Made by a program: the position numbers and the translations under genes. Positions 32,263-44,185 of a DNA stretch of 64,000 bases are shown here, piece by piece (position 1 is the stretch's first letter; each line of letters begins with the position of its first letter). The stretch comes from Toxonevra muliebris (taxonomy: Eukaryota; Arthropoda; Insecta; Diptera; Pallopteridae): contig CAVNUY010000005.1 of NCBI GenBank assembly GCA_963691655.1, forward strand, positions 248,001-312,000, given 5' to 3'. The notes under the pieces are model-generated. The model did no database searches. It saw only the letters and a program-made list of their open reading frames with translations, and was not told the origin of the DNA.

Positions 32263-33262
32263 TTTTACTGGCTAGTTTATAACTGTAATAACCCCTTAGT
32301 GAACGAAAAAATTGGAACAAAAGTTTTTTTTTCTGGCTACCAAAACTAAATTTTCAGACCCTCAAAAATAAAAAATTTTAAAAAAATCATTCCCATTTTT
32401 GTAAAAACATAAGTTTCACAAAATTTTGTTCACTAAGAGCATGAAAATGAAAACATGTTCAGGTTTTTATTCATACCAAATAAAAAAATTAGATGCAACA
32501 AAGTGCAACTTTTTGGAAAAATGTGCTAGCGGCAAAATGTAGTGATCGCAGCAAAACAACGTCGGATTTCTGAAATTTTGTTTTGATGAAGAAAAACTAA
32601 ATATATTTTAAGTGAAGTGAAGAAGTATTTTCAATGGTGTGTTGATTTTGAGGATTGTGCCATATAGCGAGCGTAATAATGAAATAATTTTTCACCTGAC
32701 GAAATATGTTAATGATAAAAAAATTTTTATTTACTAAAAAAAAATTAAATGTACTAGTAGAGGTAGACCTGAAGTGCCATATGAAGAGTCATGTCAGAAA
32801 AGTTAACGCCGAAACGTCGGATAACTCATTAAAAATACTTCATTACGTCAGATTGTGGGGGCTGCAGATTATATAAACAAGCAACAAGGTAAAGTAGTTA
32901 AGTGTCTGCCAATATATCAAGCAAGCTCTTTATTACGACTTGGATTTATCTTTGCGGAAATACACAGATTTGCAATCGGTCATCAATGCCATCCACAGTA
33001 ATTGCTAAAGAAAATAATTGAAAAAAGTTACAGATACTTTAATACCACACCCAAAAGTTGTGCCAGAAATATCAGCTAAAGTCCCACTCAAACCTCAACA
33101 CAAAATTGAAGACTTTGGCCTTGAAAAAATCGCTTATTTGACCTAAAGTAGCAAAACGCCTTGGAAGTATTATTAAGTAGGCCTAGTGCTATTCGCAATT
33201 GTTGAGAGATTTAGATTCATATTTTTAGTGTCGCACAGTGTAATTTGACAACCCACTATATA
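32263..33262. other. Intronic stretch without recognised gene
   Basis: AT-rich. Around 32760-32800 the plus strand reads GRGRPEVPYEESCQK, which recalls a short motif seen in some repetitive insect genes, but the frame is not open beyond it and I make no assignment. Confidence 0.35.
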
Positions 33263-34799
33263 CAGTGTCGGACAAAACTAAAGCACGGATTCTTCTTTGT
33301 TTGCATTTTGTTCAGTAATATTGTAAAACATGCTTGGACTTAAATTTTTGTATGAATAAGAAATATAATATTATTTATCACATAAAATAAAAATATTAAC
33401 TCAAAAGTAACGAAATGCATAAAACTGGCGCTACAAAACTAAAGCACATATGGAATATATTAATAGAAAAGTTCGATTCCACTATTTTGTAGCGTATCCA
33501 TTATTTTTCAGAGCTGTTGCACATTTACGTAGCATGGACTCAATAAAATTGCTCAAAATGTCCACAGAAATGTTATTCCATGCAATCTCCGATTGGTAGA
33601 AAATGAAATCCTTGTTTTTATCCTTTATGCGCTGAATTTTGAGTGAATAGGTGGGCGACTATAAAATACTGATCTTATTGACAACAAACCACGTTTTTAC
33701 ACACCGTGTTGGGATCGTCATCGTGATGGTAGACTTGCATTAACAGCAGATCTTCCTCAGTATAAGGTAACATAACATTCTGGGGAATATCTTTGCATAT
33801 CAGACGGTTCATTATACCTCCTATTTTATGAATTTAACCGATTCCATGGCCGAAAAAAATCACCAGAGCACTATGTTGCCTCCCCCGTATTATACGGTGG
33901 TTTTCAAATAACGCGGATTTCATCGTTGCCCTTTTGGTCTGCACACTAGCTTTAGTCCTTCGCAACCTTTCATGTTAAATATAGATTCATCAGTAAGAAG
34001 CACGGTCTTCCATTTGGCAGTAGCCCAGCTAAAGTGCGCTACTACGAGTTCGAGCCTTGCCTGTCGATTCTTTCGAGAAATAAATGGCCTTTTTAGGCTT
34101 TGGTATGTTGCTAAGTCACCCTCCACAGCTCGTTGTTGGATAAACCTGCATGAAATGCTTAAACGCAATTTATTTCCAAGATATAAAAGGATCTTTTTTT
34201 ATAAACCGAATGATAGCCTGATCCTCTCGTTTGGTTGTGCCCTGCGGTCTGCCACCTCCATATTTAATATTTAAAAAATGGGAAGCGCAAAAATGGCTTA
34301 TAGCTCAGGAATTAACGTAATGGCGAATACAAAATTTGTTTACAATGCATGTCACTGATTCAGCTTTATTAAATCCACTTAGAATATTTTCTCTAAATTG
34401 TGCAGAATACTTATTTCGGGGTGCGAAATTTTGAAATGCGAACGGTGACGGTGAATGATAACCAACAACTTATATACGCTTTCAATTTTTTTAAAACCTG
34501 CTTTTTGTTTTCCAAAATAACAGATTTCTAGTTTAAATTTAACAATTGATTGTAATTGAAAGCGAAAAAGATTATGTGCTTTAGTTTTGTCGCGGCAGGT
34601 TTAGGCATATTGCGCAATGTTAGTAAAAAGAAAAGAAAAACGTTACACAGTTTTGAATGTAATTTTGTTTTAACAAGTGCATAAATATACTAAATTTATA
34701 AAACAAACAAAAAAATATGTGCATACTTGCATATTTTTCAATTTTATTGAACTAAATGTTGACAAAGAAGAGTTCGTGCTTTAGTTTTGTCAGGCACTG
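33263..34799 (-). mobile_element. Tc1-like transposon, nearly full length
   Basis: 1.54 kb with inverted ends CAGTGTCGGACAAAACTAAA (33263) and, inverted, CAGTGCCTGACAAAACTAAA (ending 34799). TA precedes the left end; the right flank is CA, probably a mutated TA. The transposase lies on the minus strand and is broken. A second, left-truncated copy of the same family is at 47385-48409. Confidence 0.85.
33720..34430 (-). pseudogene. Tc1 transposase relic
   Basis: The readable core is on the minus strand at 33920-34168: SLKRPFISRKNRQARLELVV, AHFSWATAKWKTVLLTDESI-FNMKGCEGLKLVCRPKGQR. This is the region before and around the first catalytic Asp (TDES) of Tc1-family DD34E nucleases. Downstream parts (33720-33910) are shifted in frame, and the N-terminal helix-turn-helix region (34170-34430) is only faintly readable. 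Non-functional. Confidence 0.82.
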
Positions 34800-35159
34800 C
34801 ATGTATATATATTCAAAGCAGTACAAGTTGTACTGTTCAATTTTGATTGATACAGCTCACTGTAGGGGAATCGTGGCGGATTCCGAAACAGCCGTCTCTA
34901 TATACACTGTTGCTGTGATGACAACATACGTTCATTTTGTTTTAGTGAATGTAATTTTTTTTTATGTTCGCGAACAAAATTGCGAAAGAAACATCATACA
35001 TACACACAAATTTTATTACTTTTTAATTAAAACAAAAATATGGAAGAAATTTCAAGTTTTTTAGGGTATTAATTAAAAGTATGTAAAAACAAAAGTATTT
35101 ATTATTTCTTGAAGGTGTTAACTAAGATTAATTTGTTTCATAATAAAGTCCTAAGCAAA

Positions 35160-35376
35160 ATTGTTTAGTTTGATTGTGCCCCTCTCTTAGCCTTTCTTAT
35201 GGCCGTTATCTTGAATCGCATAGAGTCGACAAGCACTTTAAGGATATCATTCGTAATTTTTTTAATACCCAACGTTTTTCAGAATTCCATTTAGGTGTTT
35301 TTTATTCTTTGGCGTGTTTTGAGCAACTTTCCGTTTCATTATATGACAGAGGTGCTCAATCGGACTTAAACCGCGC
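35160..35376 (-). pseudogene. Tc1-like transposase C-terminal fragment
   Basis: Minus strand: LSPIEHLCHIMKRKVAQNTP, KNKKHLNGILKNVGY, then after stops RLYAIQDNGHKKG. The PIEHLW-type motif carries the last catalytic Glu, and the remainder matches the end of Tc1-type transposases. It belongs to a different subfamily from the element at 33263-34799. No ends were identified. Confidence 0.7.
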
Positions 35377-37748
35377 GAGCAAACAAATAAAAATCAGTAA
35401 TCTAACTTTTTTACTATTTCTAAAGTAATCAAACATTAGGCATTAATTACTAACTAAAACTTGCCAATTTGGCGCGATGATATGCCGCAGAAGTCGTTCG
35501 GAAAAATAACGTCATTAATGAGCGAAAACGCTCCACAATTGGCTTACAGCAATTGCTTCATAAAATTTTAGTCATATTTTTGGGGATTCACATCCCTTTT
35601 CATATAGTATAAGGGACCCCGGATATAGTAGGAAAAATACATTCAAGCTATATTACTTTGTGGGAATTTGACTATTTTCGCTACACAGTTATTCTTGTAT
35701 TGCTCTATATAAATTCTTGGAGCCTAACTCCGCTTTTTATACTGGTTGCTTGTTCCGTATAACATGAATTGGCACAACACGATTCTTTTTTGGAACCTAA
35801 CAATCGTGTTATACGGGGACACCTGTATTACATATTGATATAATCCACAATTTTGACGCAAACGTTTAAGTATGGAGAACATTTTAAAAGTTAGTAGTTA
35901 CTTCTTAATTGGTAAGTTTCATTAATTTAAGGCAATTTTTTCAACGTCTGCTTTGTTTTTGGCGACATTTGTCAAAGATGAACTTGACTCGACATGGGTT
36001 CACTAAAAGTTAATTTACTAGTTCAAATATAACTCGATTTGAAAAACTTTAAATAAACTTAATTGAAATTGAATTACCTACAATCGTATTTACCTTAATT
36101 TTAAAAAAATTACCTTACTTTAGCGGCATTTTTTACATAGATATGGATATCTGAAAATCTTTTATATGCAAGTTAAATGCTTTTTCCATACAAAATCCCA
36201 AACCTATTATAAAAAAATCCTTAAAAATCACGGTTTTCGGAGTAGCGCATCCAGTTTTCACAAATTTAAAATGTTTTTTTTTTTTTAATTAGTTTTTAGC
36301 ACCCTATTTTCATATTCTGCTGTCACAATTAAGATCTGAAATACTTTAGCAAAATGTATGGAGCAAATAAGCCATCTACTCTATATCTGAACGACGCACG
36401 TACCGAAAATTAAAAGGGCATAAAAAATTGAGTTTAATTTGCCCGATCATATACCTTTTCTCGAGTCTGCCAGAGCTCAATTGCTGTAGTTTTTAGTCCA
36501 TGCCGGGCGATTTGTTTTCATCCATTTCGTCACCGAGTTTTTGGCTGATCGTCTCTCATACAGACCGAACTTTTGTTTCTTTCTGCGTAAGGTTCCGACC
36601 TTTATATTCGCGTTGTGATAGCTCTTTAACTCAGTCCTTATTGTGACTGCACTTTTGAATCGATAACTTATGGTTCTCTTTTAGGTTATGCCATTTTCTC
36701 TCGTAATTGTTTTCCATAGTTTTTTTGATCGTTTTGTACTTTCAAGCGGGTATAAATTGCCTTTTTTTTGTATCAGTCCAACGGCAGTTAAATGTAGGCA
36801 TCAGATTTCTTCAGGTATTTAACTTAATGACACTCCTTGATACCTAAGTACAAAAATTTCGACGTTTTGGTGGGGTGACAATTGTTTATACTTTGCAGTT
36901 GTTTTTGGCACTTTTTCAAATATTCCTTTTTTCGCCAAACAAGCGAAATAAAAATGGTACATTCCGCTTAAATACATTCTTAAAACATAAACAAGGGAAT
37001 CTTCTTTACAAAGGAAGGGAAATTTGGGCTATGTTAGGAAATATTACCGAAATTGCAGCAGTATTGCAAGTAGTGCGATTTTTGTGACCGCCAGTGTATT
37101 TGCATCTTTTAGCACTAATTTTTTCTCTGGTAATTTTAAAAATATTGAATTGCGATACCAGCAGCAATGTTGTCAATGAGCCATATTAAAAGTATTGAGT
37201 CATAATAAAAGTAACGATACCATTTCCCTACATCTATGTATATATCTATCTCTTAAACTAATGTTAATCCCATTTTCCAACTTTAAGGATATTATTTACA
37301 TACAATTTAAGCTATATTTTGAAACAAGCTGCTTTTTTCTTTAAATGGTCGCAGTTATTAAAATTCTAATTTTCAACATTTACTTCCGGTTTTGTGCAAG
37401 AAAAAAATTTTAATTTCGTATCTGATTCCATAATTGAAAATAACAGTAAATTTGCTATTTAAATCACCCTGTTCAATATTTTATTGTAAATTTGTTTAAT
37501 TCTAAAAACTCCTTCCGAAAAATCCATATTTCGATTACGTCAATTCTTTAAAAACCTATAACTTGACAAATAAACTTCATACAAAAAAAAAAATTGTGTG
37601 TTCATATTTCTTAGAAGTTCAATTAAGTCGAATTTCTGAACCTCACATTTTTTTCTTTGTCCGCTTCACATGAAATGTCTCATATTGCAATAACTCGATT
37701 TTACTCAAAAAGCCATTCATTCAATTGTAAAATATTATTACTTTATAC
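35377..37748. other. Intronic stretch without recognised gene
   Basis: Plain AT-rich DNA; open frames here are short and resemble nothing known to me. Confidence 0.4.
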
Positions 37749-37877
37749 CTTTTGTACATAAGGAACAGGAATTTGGCCAACTTGACCTAAGACGTTTTTT
37801 GCAGTCCACCACTGATCTTCGTCCTTACGTATAATCGTTAAAATTTCACCACGACGAAATGGGAGATCATCTTGGTC
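37749..37877 (-). CDS. Crk: Crk adaptor, exon of the N-terminal SH3 domain
   Basis: 43 codons between a TATTTAG acceptor and a GTATAAAG donor: DQDDLPFRRGEILTIIRKDE, DQWWTAKNVLGQVGQIPVPY, VQK. This is the RT-loop to C-terminal part of the first Crk SH3 domain, with the WW pair and the PxxY-binding proline/tyrosine (VPY) present. This domain binds proline-rich motifs such as those of C3G. Phase 0 joins VQK to YDERVDD in the exon at 26826-27008. The beginning of the domain and the SH2 domain must be in upstream exons at higher coordinates. I searched the unassigned stretches up to 64000 by eye and did not find them. Confidence 0.92.
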
Positions 37878-38293
37878 CTAAATAGAAATTATAAATATTG
37901 TCAAACATAAAAAAATCAAGACAGATGTTATTATATGTCATTAAAGATTTATATTTTCCGAAAGATTGTCATGAAATTATGTACTTAAACCTTTCATTGT
38001 GCAGTTTGGATTCTTGATTTCAAGCGAATTTTTAATAATAAAAATGTTACTCGAAACTTTGAATCCGTTTAACTCAAAACCGTGTTATTCATATAGATTG
38101 GGATAATAAATCAAACAATTTTCATTCAACCGATTTGAAACTTTGTGCACATCTTTGTTATTAGATTGTATAGTTTTTCATGCATGGTTTTAACGTACAA
38201 ATTTTCTAAATTATGGTTAGTTTTTGACCATTTTTTTGTTTGTGTAAAATACGATATTCAACTTCAAATATACATTTGTATTTATTTCATTTT

Positions 38294-38792
38294 ATTGATC
38301 AAGATAGTGAAAGTGCAAACAAAGCAGACAATACTCCAAAACCTCCTCTAACTAGGATGAAGTGTGTGTGAAGTGAACAAGTGCAAGCGTGTGGATGTAT
38401 AATATCAAGCCGTACATACAAAAATCAATCAATTACTGACATTCAGCAAACAATAACATGTTTCAGGTGTTATAAGATCGATTAGAATCTCAAAAAACAA
38501 TAACACCGATTTCATTGGATTAGTGATACAATTACGATAGCAGCGAAATGGAAAGTGGAAACTGGCAAAACGTACCAACAGCTAAATGGAAAAAGCGCCC
38601 AATTAAAGAATATTAATTATATAAAAATAAAAAGCAGTTTTTAATAAATAATACAAACACAAGAAGTACAAACAAGTTCTCCCTGATAGATGACGATGAA
38701 GCAATTGATCAAGATAGGGAAAGTGCAAACAAGGCAGACAATACTCCAAAACCTCCTCTAACTAGGATGAAGTGTGTGTGAAGTGAACAAGT
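38294..38792 (+). pseudogene. Jockey ORF1 N-terminal fragment with an 89-bp direct repeat
   Basis: An 89-bp unit occurs at 38294-38382 and 38704-38792 with only about three differences (it encodes DQDRESANKADNTPKPPLTR). Between them lies what looks like a 5' leader and the ORF1 start ATG at 38548 (MESGNWQNVPTAKWKKRPIK), followed by a frame with KFSLIDDDEAIDQD. An acidic stretch followed by Pro-rich PKPPL is usual near the N-terminus of Jockey-clade ORF1. The duplicated block may come from a tandem or recombined copy. Confidence 0.55.
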
Positions 38793-39175
38793 CGGACGTA
38801 TTTAAATTGCTCTAATATTTTTTTAAAGTTTTTCAAGTAAATATTCGTTTTTACTAAATTTTCATTAAATAATTAGATTTATTTGACCGTTTCAAATCTA
38901 TACCAGCTAAGTTGAATACTTTTTTTGCTTACAATTTTTTGATTTTTCTTAAAATTAATTTTTTTTTATTTGTTGAGAGAGATATTACGGTTTTAATTTG
39001 CCTGTTGTTTGTTTTTATTTCATTTCGTTTATAATCTCTCAGCTGTTTCCCGTTGCAGCTGACATCAACTTTATCCCAGTGGCTTTCAAATAATTTTCAA
39101 ATCAAATATTTTTTTCATAGTTTCCAATACCTGCTAAATATTTTTCTAAACAATTTTTAATTTAGTAATTTTTTT

Positions 39176-39500
39176 TTTTAATTTAGTAATGGCTTATTGT
39201 TACAATTGTTATTTAAAAGATGAGTCAAAGCTGTCATGTAGGTTGATGGCATTGCGGGTGCAAAATGTGTAGGGTTGTCCGGTCGCACACTTGACAACAT
39301 AAATGAAAGGAAGGGACTCCTTTGGTCATGCGCAAAATGCAGGTCAACTGATGTTGATCTGTTTAAGATTTTCAGGCAAACTAAAACTGCTTTTTCTGAA
39401 TTAGGAAAAGGTTTGTCTGATCTAAATAACAAATTTAAGCATTATGAAAATCTATTTAATAGTTTCAAATGCTTAGAAGAGTCTGTTTCCCCTCCTAAGC
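39176..39500 (+). pseudogene. PHD-type ORF1 N-terminus of a CR1-like element
   Basis: Frame relics give CYNCYLKDESKLSC, then after shifts GIAGAKCVGLSGRTLDNINE and GLLWSCAKCRSTDVDLFKIF, a Cys-rich zinc-binding pattern like the PHD finger that starts ORF1 in CR1/Jockey-group elements, followed by a coiled segment (LSDLNNKFKHYENLFNSFKC). It abuts LOA copy 3 at about 39500. Confidence 0.55.
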
Positions 39501-39869
39501 GAAAAGGCACTAATATGGTCTTGCGTGGGAAAAAGGGAGCCGCTCGGGTCTCCATCTCCTGGGTCACAGTTGAAACTATGGTGGTTGATTCAATGCCTAA
39601 GGTGGCAAATACCGAACCTGCTCCTAAAACTCCAACCAGGGGTAACCGGTTGTATTATAACGGCGCCTTCCTGATACCGGGCCGCATCAGGGAGTAACTG
39701 TGACCTTGCCATGGTATCGGGCTCTGCCATGGCCGACCTTTCCCGCTTAAATTTCGAGGCTGGGACGCTTTCGTCTTTTAGATGCGAGCTAACGGCCGAA
39801 CCAAAAAATGATGACACCCAAAAAAAACAAAAAATAACAAACAATTAAATACGCGGGACCTCACCGCAA

Positions 39870-40309
39870 CAGAAGTGGCAAACATGGCAGAGAAAATGCT
39901 CCGTGATGATTTGCCAGTAAGTAGTAGAAGAAGACCTTCTACGTCAAGTCGAATGGAGCTCAACGACCTGCAAGGACCAAGCACTAGTCGTAGAAGAATA
40001 CCTTCTAAAACTGTGTTCGGCCCAGCAGGTGGTCAAGCCAGGCCAGGAGGCGATCTCGGAAGAATACCTTCCGGATCGAAGCCTGTCCAGGCGGAGCAAC
40101 AGGAGACGACAAGGGCCGGTGGTGGAAGAGGAACACCCTCTACATCGGTGGAAGAAAAGAAGAGTGGCCCCAAGCCCACACTCAAGGACGAAGGTGGAGA
40201 AGTGAATACCACTTCCCCACCTAAGTCAAACACTGAGGTCACGGGCGAAGGGGTTAGCACAAAACAGGGCACTCGCCCTAGGATAACAGCACGCAGATCC
40301 TCTGGATGA
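39870..40309 (+). pseudogene. LOA copy 3 ORF1 N-terminal part
   Basis: Frame of 144 codons beginning MANMAEKMLRDDLPVSSRRR, very rich in Ser, Arg, Pro, Gly and Lys (RIPSKTVFGPAGGQARPGGD, EEKKSGPKPTLKDEGGEVNT). It looks like the disordered basic N-terminus of an RNA-binding ORF1; no knuckle or DUF4780 region is reached before it ends. Much of ORF1 is therefore deleted up to the endonuclease. Confidence 0.5.
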
Positions 40310-41210
40310 CCCCCGAAGGAGAGCTAAGTGGATCTGGCGTGAAGTGGTACCTGAGATTCCTTTTAGGCAAAAACACTAATTATATTTGTATTTCAGAATT
40401 TATAACGGGGGATCTGGTTGCGGTTGAGACTCCCATCAACATCAACGGAGAGAAACGAACAATAGTGCTGGCATCAGCGTACTTTCCTGGGGACACAACA
40501 CAAGCTCCACCCAGTGAAGTACAAGGACTGGTAAATCACTGCAGGAAACATTCCCTGCCCTTCCTCATTGGCTGTGACGCCAACGCGCATAACATCTGGT
40601 GGGGGAGCAGTGACACCAATACTAGGGGTGAGTACCTTTTAGAATTTTTAATTAGTAACGATGTAGTTGTGTAGTAATTTTACAATGTAGGAATTATCCC
40701 TACATTTGTGACAAAAACTAGGAGCGAAGTTTTAGATATTACATTCGGTAATAACAAAATAAGTAATCTGATCAGAAATTGGCGGGTTTCTACGACCTCA
40801 AAGGAGAGACTATTGCAGTAGCTCCTTTGAGAAACCCAAGAAAAACAAACTGGGAAGAATTCACTAGGAAACTAACAGCAAATCTGCAGACTATCGAAGT
40901 GAAAAGTAGGATAAAACACTACTCGGAGCTAGATAACACTGTAGAAAAAGTAAACGAAGCAGTGGTGGATGCATACCATTCAAGCTGTCTAGTTAGTAAA
41001 AGAACTAAGCACCAAAGTACAAAAGGTACCAGTGCGTGGTGGAGCCCGACACTGTCCAAATTAAGATCCGATACGCGAAAACTCTTTAATAGAGCGAAGC
41101 GTACGGGCGAGTGGCAGGAATACTCCAAGGTATTAACACAGTACAATAAAGAAATAAGGAGGGCAAAAAAGCCAACTTTAAGAAATTTTGTGAAGAGATA
41201 GTCGACACCC
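40306..41210 (+). pseudogene. LOA copy 3 endonuclease and linker
   Basis: The endonuclease C-terminal half begins at VKWYLRFLLGKNTNYICISE, then IVLASAYFPGDTTQAPPSEV, LPFLIGCDANAHNIWWGSSD (DANA box) and TNTRGEYLLEFLISNDVVV, where a TAG interrupts near 40672. The frame after 40779 gives NPRKTNWEEFTRKLTANLQT, a helical linker, WWSPTLSKLRSDTRKLFNRA and KRTGEWQEYSKVLTQYNKEI, as is typical between endonuclease and RT. Confidence 0.83.
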
Positions 41211-41299
41211 CTGCGGCAGCTAGGATTCATGAAGCATTAGCGAAAGGAAGGGTTGAAACTATGATGGCTTTAAACTACCAGATGGTAGCTTTACCATCA

Positions 41300-42530
41300 A
41301 TGAGCTAACACCCTTCTGAGAACACACTTTCCCGGAGCAACAGCTACGGGTGAAAGGACATCCTCAGAAAGGTATAGAACAAATCTAGGAGACTGGAAGA
41401 TAGCTTCGAGAATATGTTCGACAGCCCATTTATCCTGGGCTATCAGCACATTCCAGCCGTATAAATCGCTAGGTGCAGATGGCATTATACCTGACCATCT
41501 GCAGAAGGGGAAAAAGGTAATTCTGCCACATCGGACGAAAATAACTAAAAGTAGCTTAGCCAAAAGGCTCATCCCATGCGGCTGGGGGAGGGCCCTAGTG
41601 ACACTCATACCAAAGATAGGTAAGAAGGACTACACTTCAAATAAAACCTTTTAGGCCTATCAGTCTAACGTCCTTCGTTTTAAAAACAATGGAGAAAGTG
41701 ATTGACAGACACATTAGAGCAAACGCCTTGGAAATGAAGCCTTTACATCCAAGTCAACATGCATACAGAGCAGGCAGATCTACGGAGACCGCTCTATATC
41801 AATTGACTAACTTCATCCAAGGCGCTCTTGATAACAAAGAAACAGCAATTTGCGTTTTCCTGGACATTGAAGGAGCCTTTGATAATACCTCCCTTGAGGC
41901 TATCAAAAGGGCTCGGGAGATGAAAAGGGTAGAATGGACAAGCTCAATGCTTAGGGCGAGAACAGCAGAAACAAAAGTGGGTTCATCCACAATAAGACTC
42001 CAGACAACAAAAGGGTGTCCACAAGGGGTGGTTTTATCACCACTCTTGTTGAGCCTAGTAGTTGATGAACTCCCCACTTTGCTAACAGACAATGGTATAA
42101 CCTGTCAAGGTTATGCCGATGATGTTGTCATTATGGCAAAAGGGAAACACGAAAATACACTCTGTGACATAATTCAAAGGGGGCTTAACCTCACACAGAG
42201 ATGGTGCAAGTCGGTGGATTTAAACATTAATCCATCCAAGACACCCCTAGTACCATTCACTAGGAAAAGGAAACTCCCGCTCATGAAGCCTATAAAGCTG
42301 AATGAGGCGGTAATCAATGTTACACAGGAAGTCAAATATCTAGGAGTAACACTAGACTCAAAACTTCTGTGGAAAGAACATGCAGCCATCACTGTCAGGA
42401 AAGCGACTAAACCCCTCATGATATGTAGAAACTTAGCAGGAAAAACCTGGGGCTGTACTCCGTACATCTTAAAGTGGATGTATACCATGATGGTAAGGCC
42501 AATACTCATGGTGCGATAGCCTGGTCGCAA
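41300..42530 (+). pseudogene. LOA copy 3 reverse transcriptase
   Basis: After a shifted region (KSLGADGIIPDHLQ-like, near 41465) the main frame from 41689 has MEKVIDRHIRANALEMKPLH, PSQHAYRAGRSTETALYQLT, AICVFLDIEGAFDNTSLEAI (first Asp), TKGCPQGVVLSPLLLSLVVD, GYADDVVIMAKG (intact catalytic box), NINPSKTPLVPFTRKRKLPL and VKYLGVTLDSKLLWKEHAAI. It runs 276 codons without a stop, ending at VRPILMVR where a frameshift occurs (near 42510). The best preserved RT of the three LOA copies. Confidence 0.88.
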
Positions 42531-43669
42531 AGAGTTAAATTAGTTACAATGAGGAATACCCTCAACAAAGTCCAAAGACTAGCCTGTGTTTGTATCACAG
42601 GAGCCATGAGAACATGCCCCACGGCAGCCATGGAGGCACTACTCGACCTCACTCCTCTACATATAGTTATAGAGACGGCAGCCAAAAGGACACTTATAGG
42701 CATATCAAGGGAAGGAGCCATCAGTAGAAACCTCGAAAGTATCTCTGCTGACCTTCCCCTAGCAACGGTACCTAGAGACGATATGAACAAGAAATACAAC
42801 TTCGAAAAACATTTCATGGTTGTACTTAGTAACAAGAGAGAATGGGACATACAAACTTTCCATACCTCTCACAAAGAACATACACTAAGATGGTACCAAA
42901 AACCAAACACTCGGAACCAATGGGAAAAACGTCAAGCATCTTCCAAGCAGAGATTCTTGCCATTTGGCTCTGTGCTCAGTTCAACCTCGAACGTGGGTAC
43001 AAAAAGCAAAAAATAGTAATATACTCTGATAGTCAAACTGCTATCAGAGCGCTAGACTCAATTGAGACCACCTCAAAATTAGTATGGGAATGCCAAGAGT
43101 TACTAAACACATTAGGCAAGACTAATAAGGTAACTCTATTCTGGCTAACCGGACATAAAGGTATTTATGGTAATGAAGTAGCCGACCACTTGGCAAGGAA
43201 CGCAGCGGCCAAGACCTTCATTGGTCCAGAACCCTTGTTAGGTATAGGAATTCAAACCCTAAAAGGCACACTAAAAGAAGAAGAACAAAATACCAGATCA
43301 TCCTACTGGGCACTCCTCCCAAAGCTTAGACAGTCAAAGCTGCTAATTGGGAAGTTTGATCCCAGCAGAGCGGCTCTCTGTCTTAAGTTAAATAAAAGCC
43401 AACTAAGGCTAATAATGGGCTTCCTTTCAGGACATTGCAAACTGGGGGAGCATATGAAAAACCTAGGTTTAAGTCAGGACTGCACTTGTAGATTCTGCAA
43501 AGAAGACAAGGAAACATCCGAACACATCCTAATGCATTGCGAGGCGCTCACTCGCAGAAGGAAGAGGTACGTAGGGCATTACCACCCAAATAGTGGGGAT
43601 ATCATAGCCTTAAAGCCACATCAGTTGCTGAGATTCCTCAGCAAGATTGGCTTGTCTGACAGCCTATGA
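42530..43669 (+). pseudogene. LOA copy 3 thumb end, RNase H and C-terminal knuckle
   Basis: LNKVQRLACVCITGAMRTCP and ALLDLTPLHIVIETAAKRTL (thumb) lie in the first frame. A frameshift and a deletion remove the first RNase H strand (no TDGS). From about 42930: SSIFQAEILAIWLCAQFNLE (catalytic Glu), IVIYSDSQTAIRALDSIETT (Asp) and NKVTLFWLTGHKGIYGNEVA-DHLA (His and last Asp). The C-terminus has LIMGFLSGHCKLGEHMKNLG, then CTCRFCKEDKETSEHILMHC (knuckle) and ends LLRFLSKIGLSDSL. Confidence 0.87.
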
Positions 43670-43751
43670 ACAGGTTACTATTGAGGGTACAATAGATCTC
43701 TTAAGGTCGTAGTACATCACACCCCTTTCTAATCTATCTATCTTTTTTTTT

Positions 43752-44185
43752 TATTATTTTATTATTATTATTTTTATTATTATTATTAATGAATAGATTA
43801 CAATTTAATTAACAATACATATATATATATGTGTTACAATTAGTTAATAATAATTTACTTACATTCTGTAGCTCTAAAAGAACTAGTGGCGAATGTGAAG
43901 TATATGTAGGCAGATGTTAAACAATACAATACAAGGGTCAAATACACAAAGGATTAACGTAAAAGTAATAATAGGTACTTAAAGAGTAAACAATAGTAAA
44001 TATGTGAATGACAATTTTAGCAAAATTTTGTAATACGAATTTTTATTTTTTTTTTATTTTTTTTTAATTATTAATTTAGTATACTGATGAGTTTATTTCA
44101 TTATGATTAAAGTTAAAAAGCCAAGACTTCACCTCATTAAGGAAAACATCTAAAAGATCTGTGTTTGTCTCTAGATTCTCTAGTG
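43752..44185 (-). mobile_element. 3' end of a minus-strand non-LTR element
   Basis: TAA repeats on the minus strand (plus 43752-43787) cap an AT-rich 3' UTR. Upstream on the minus strand (44185-44075) an ORF end is readable: NTDLLDVFLNEVKSWLFNFN, then HNEINSSVY-stop. Layout and tail resemble the element at 2137-3925. Everything 5' of it is replaced by the plus-strand CR1-like element. Confidence 0.6.

Larger units (their letters stand above)
27009..37748 (-). other. Crk intron, 10.7 kb, filled with transposons
   Basis: Lies between the VQK donor (GTATAAAG, at 37748 downwards) and the GTAG acceptor at 27009-27012. It holds, in order: a 209-bp MITE, LOA copy 2 with a 502-bp insertion, a 312-bp hAT-like MITE, a Tc1-like element and a Tc1 C-terminal fragment, with plain AT-rich DNA between. 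A transcript must carry all of these as antisense or sense passengers and remove them by splicing. Confidence 0.85.
39510..43752 (+). mobile_element. LOA-clade non-LTR retrotransposon, copy 3 (best preserved)
   Basis: Plus-strand copy with leader, ORF1 start, endonuclease, RT, RNase H, knuckle, 3' UTR (43670-43740) and a T/A-rich tail. The leader segment CTTCCTGATAxCxGxCCGC (39667 onwards) is shared with the element at 49.6 kb. It keeps long open frames but has several frameshifts and a missing RNase H start. Confidence 0.85.

Noticed and set aside
32750..32900. GRGRPEVPYEESCQK-like reading on the plus strand
   Set aside because: Too short, interrupted by stops, and without a family I can name with confidence.
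37878..39175. Search for the upstream Crk exons (SH2 domain and first SH3 strand) in the nearest upstream DNA
   Set aside because: No reading with the expected FLVRDS or WYFG type motifs was found on the minus strand here or, by eye, up to 64000.
43752..43840. ATT and TA microsatellite run
   Set aside because: Explained as the TAA-repeat tail of a minus-strand non-LTR element plus ordinary simple sequence; not treated as an independent feature.
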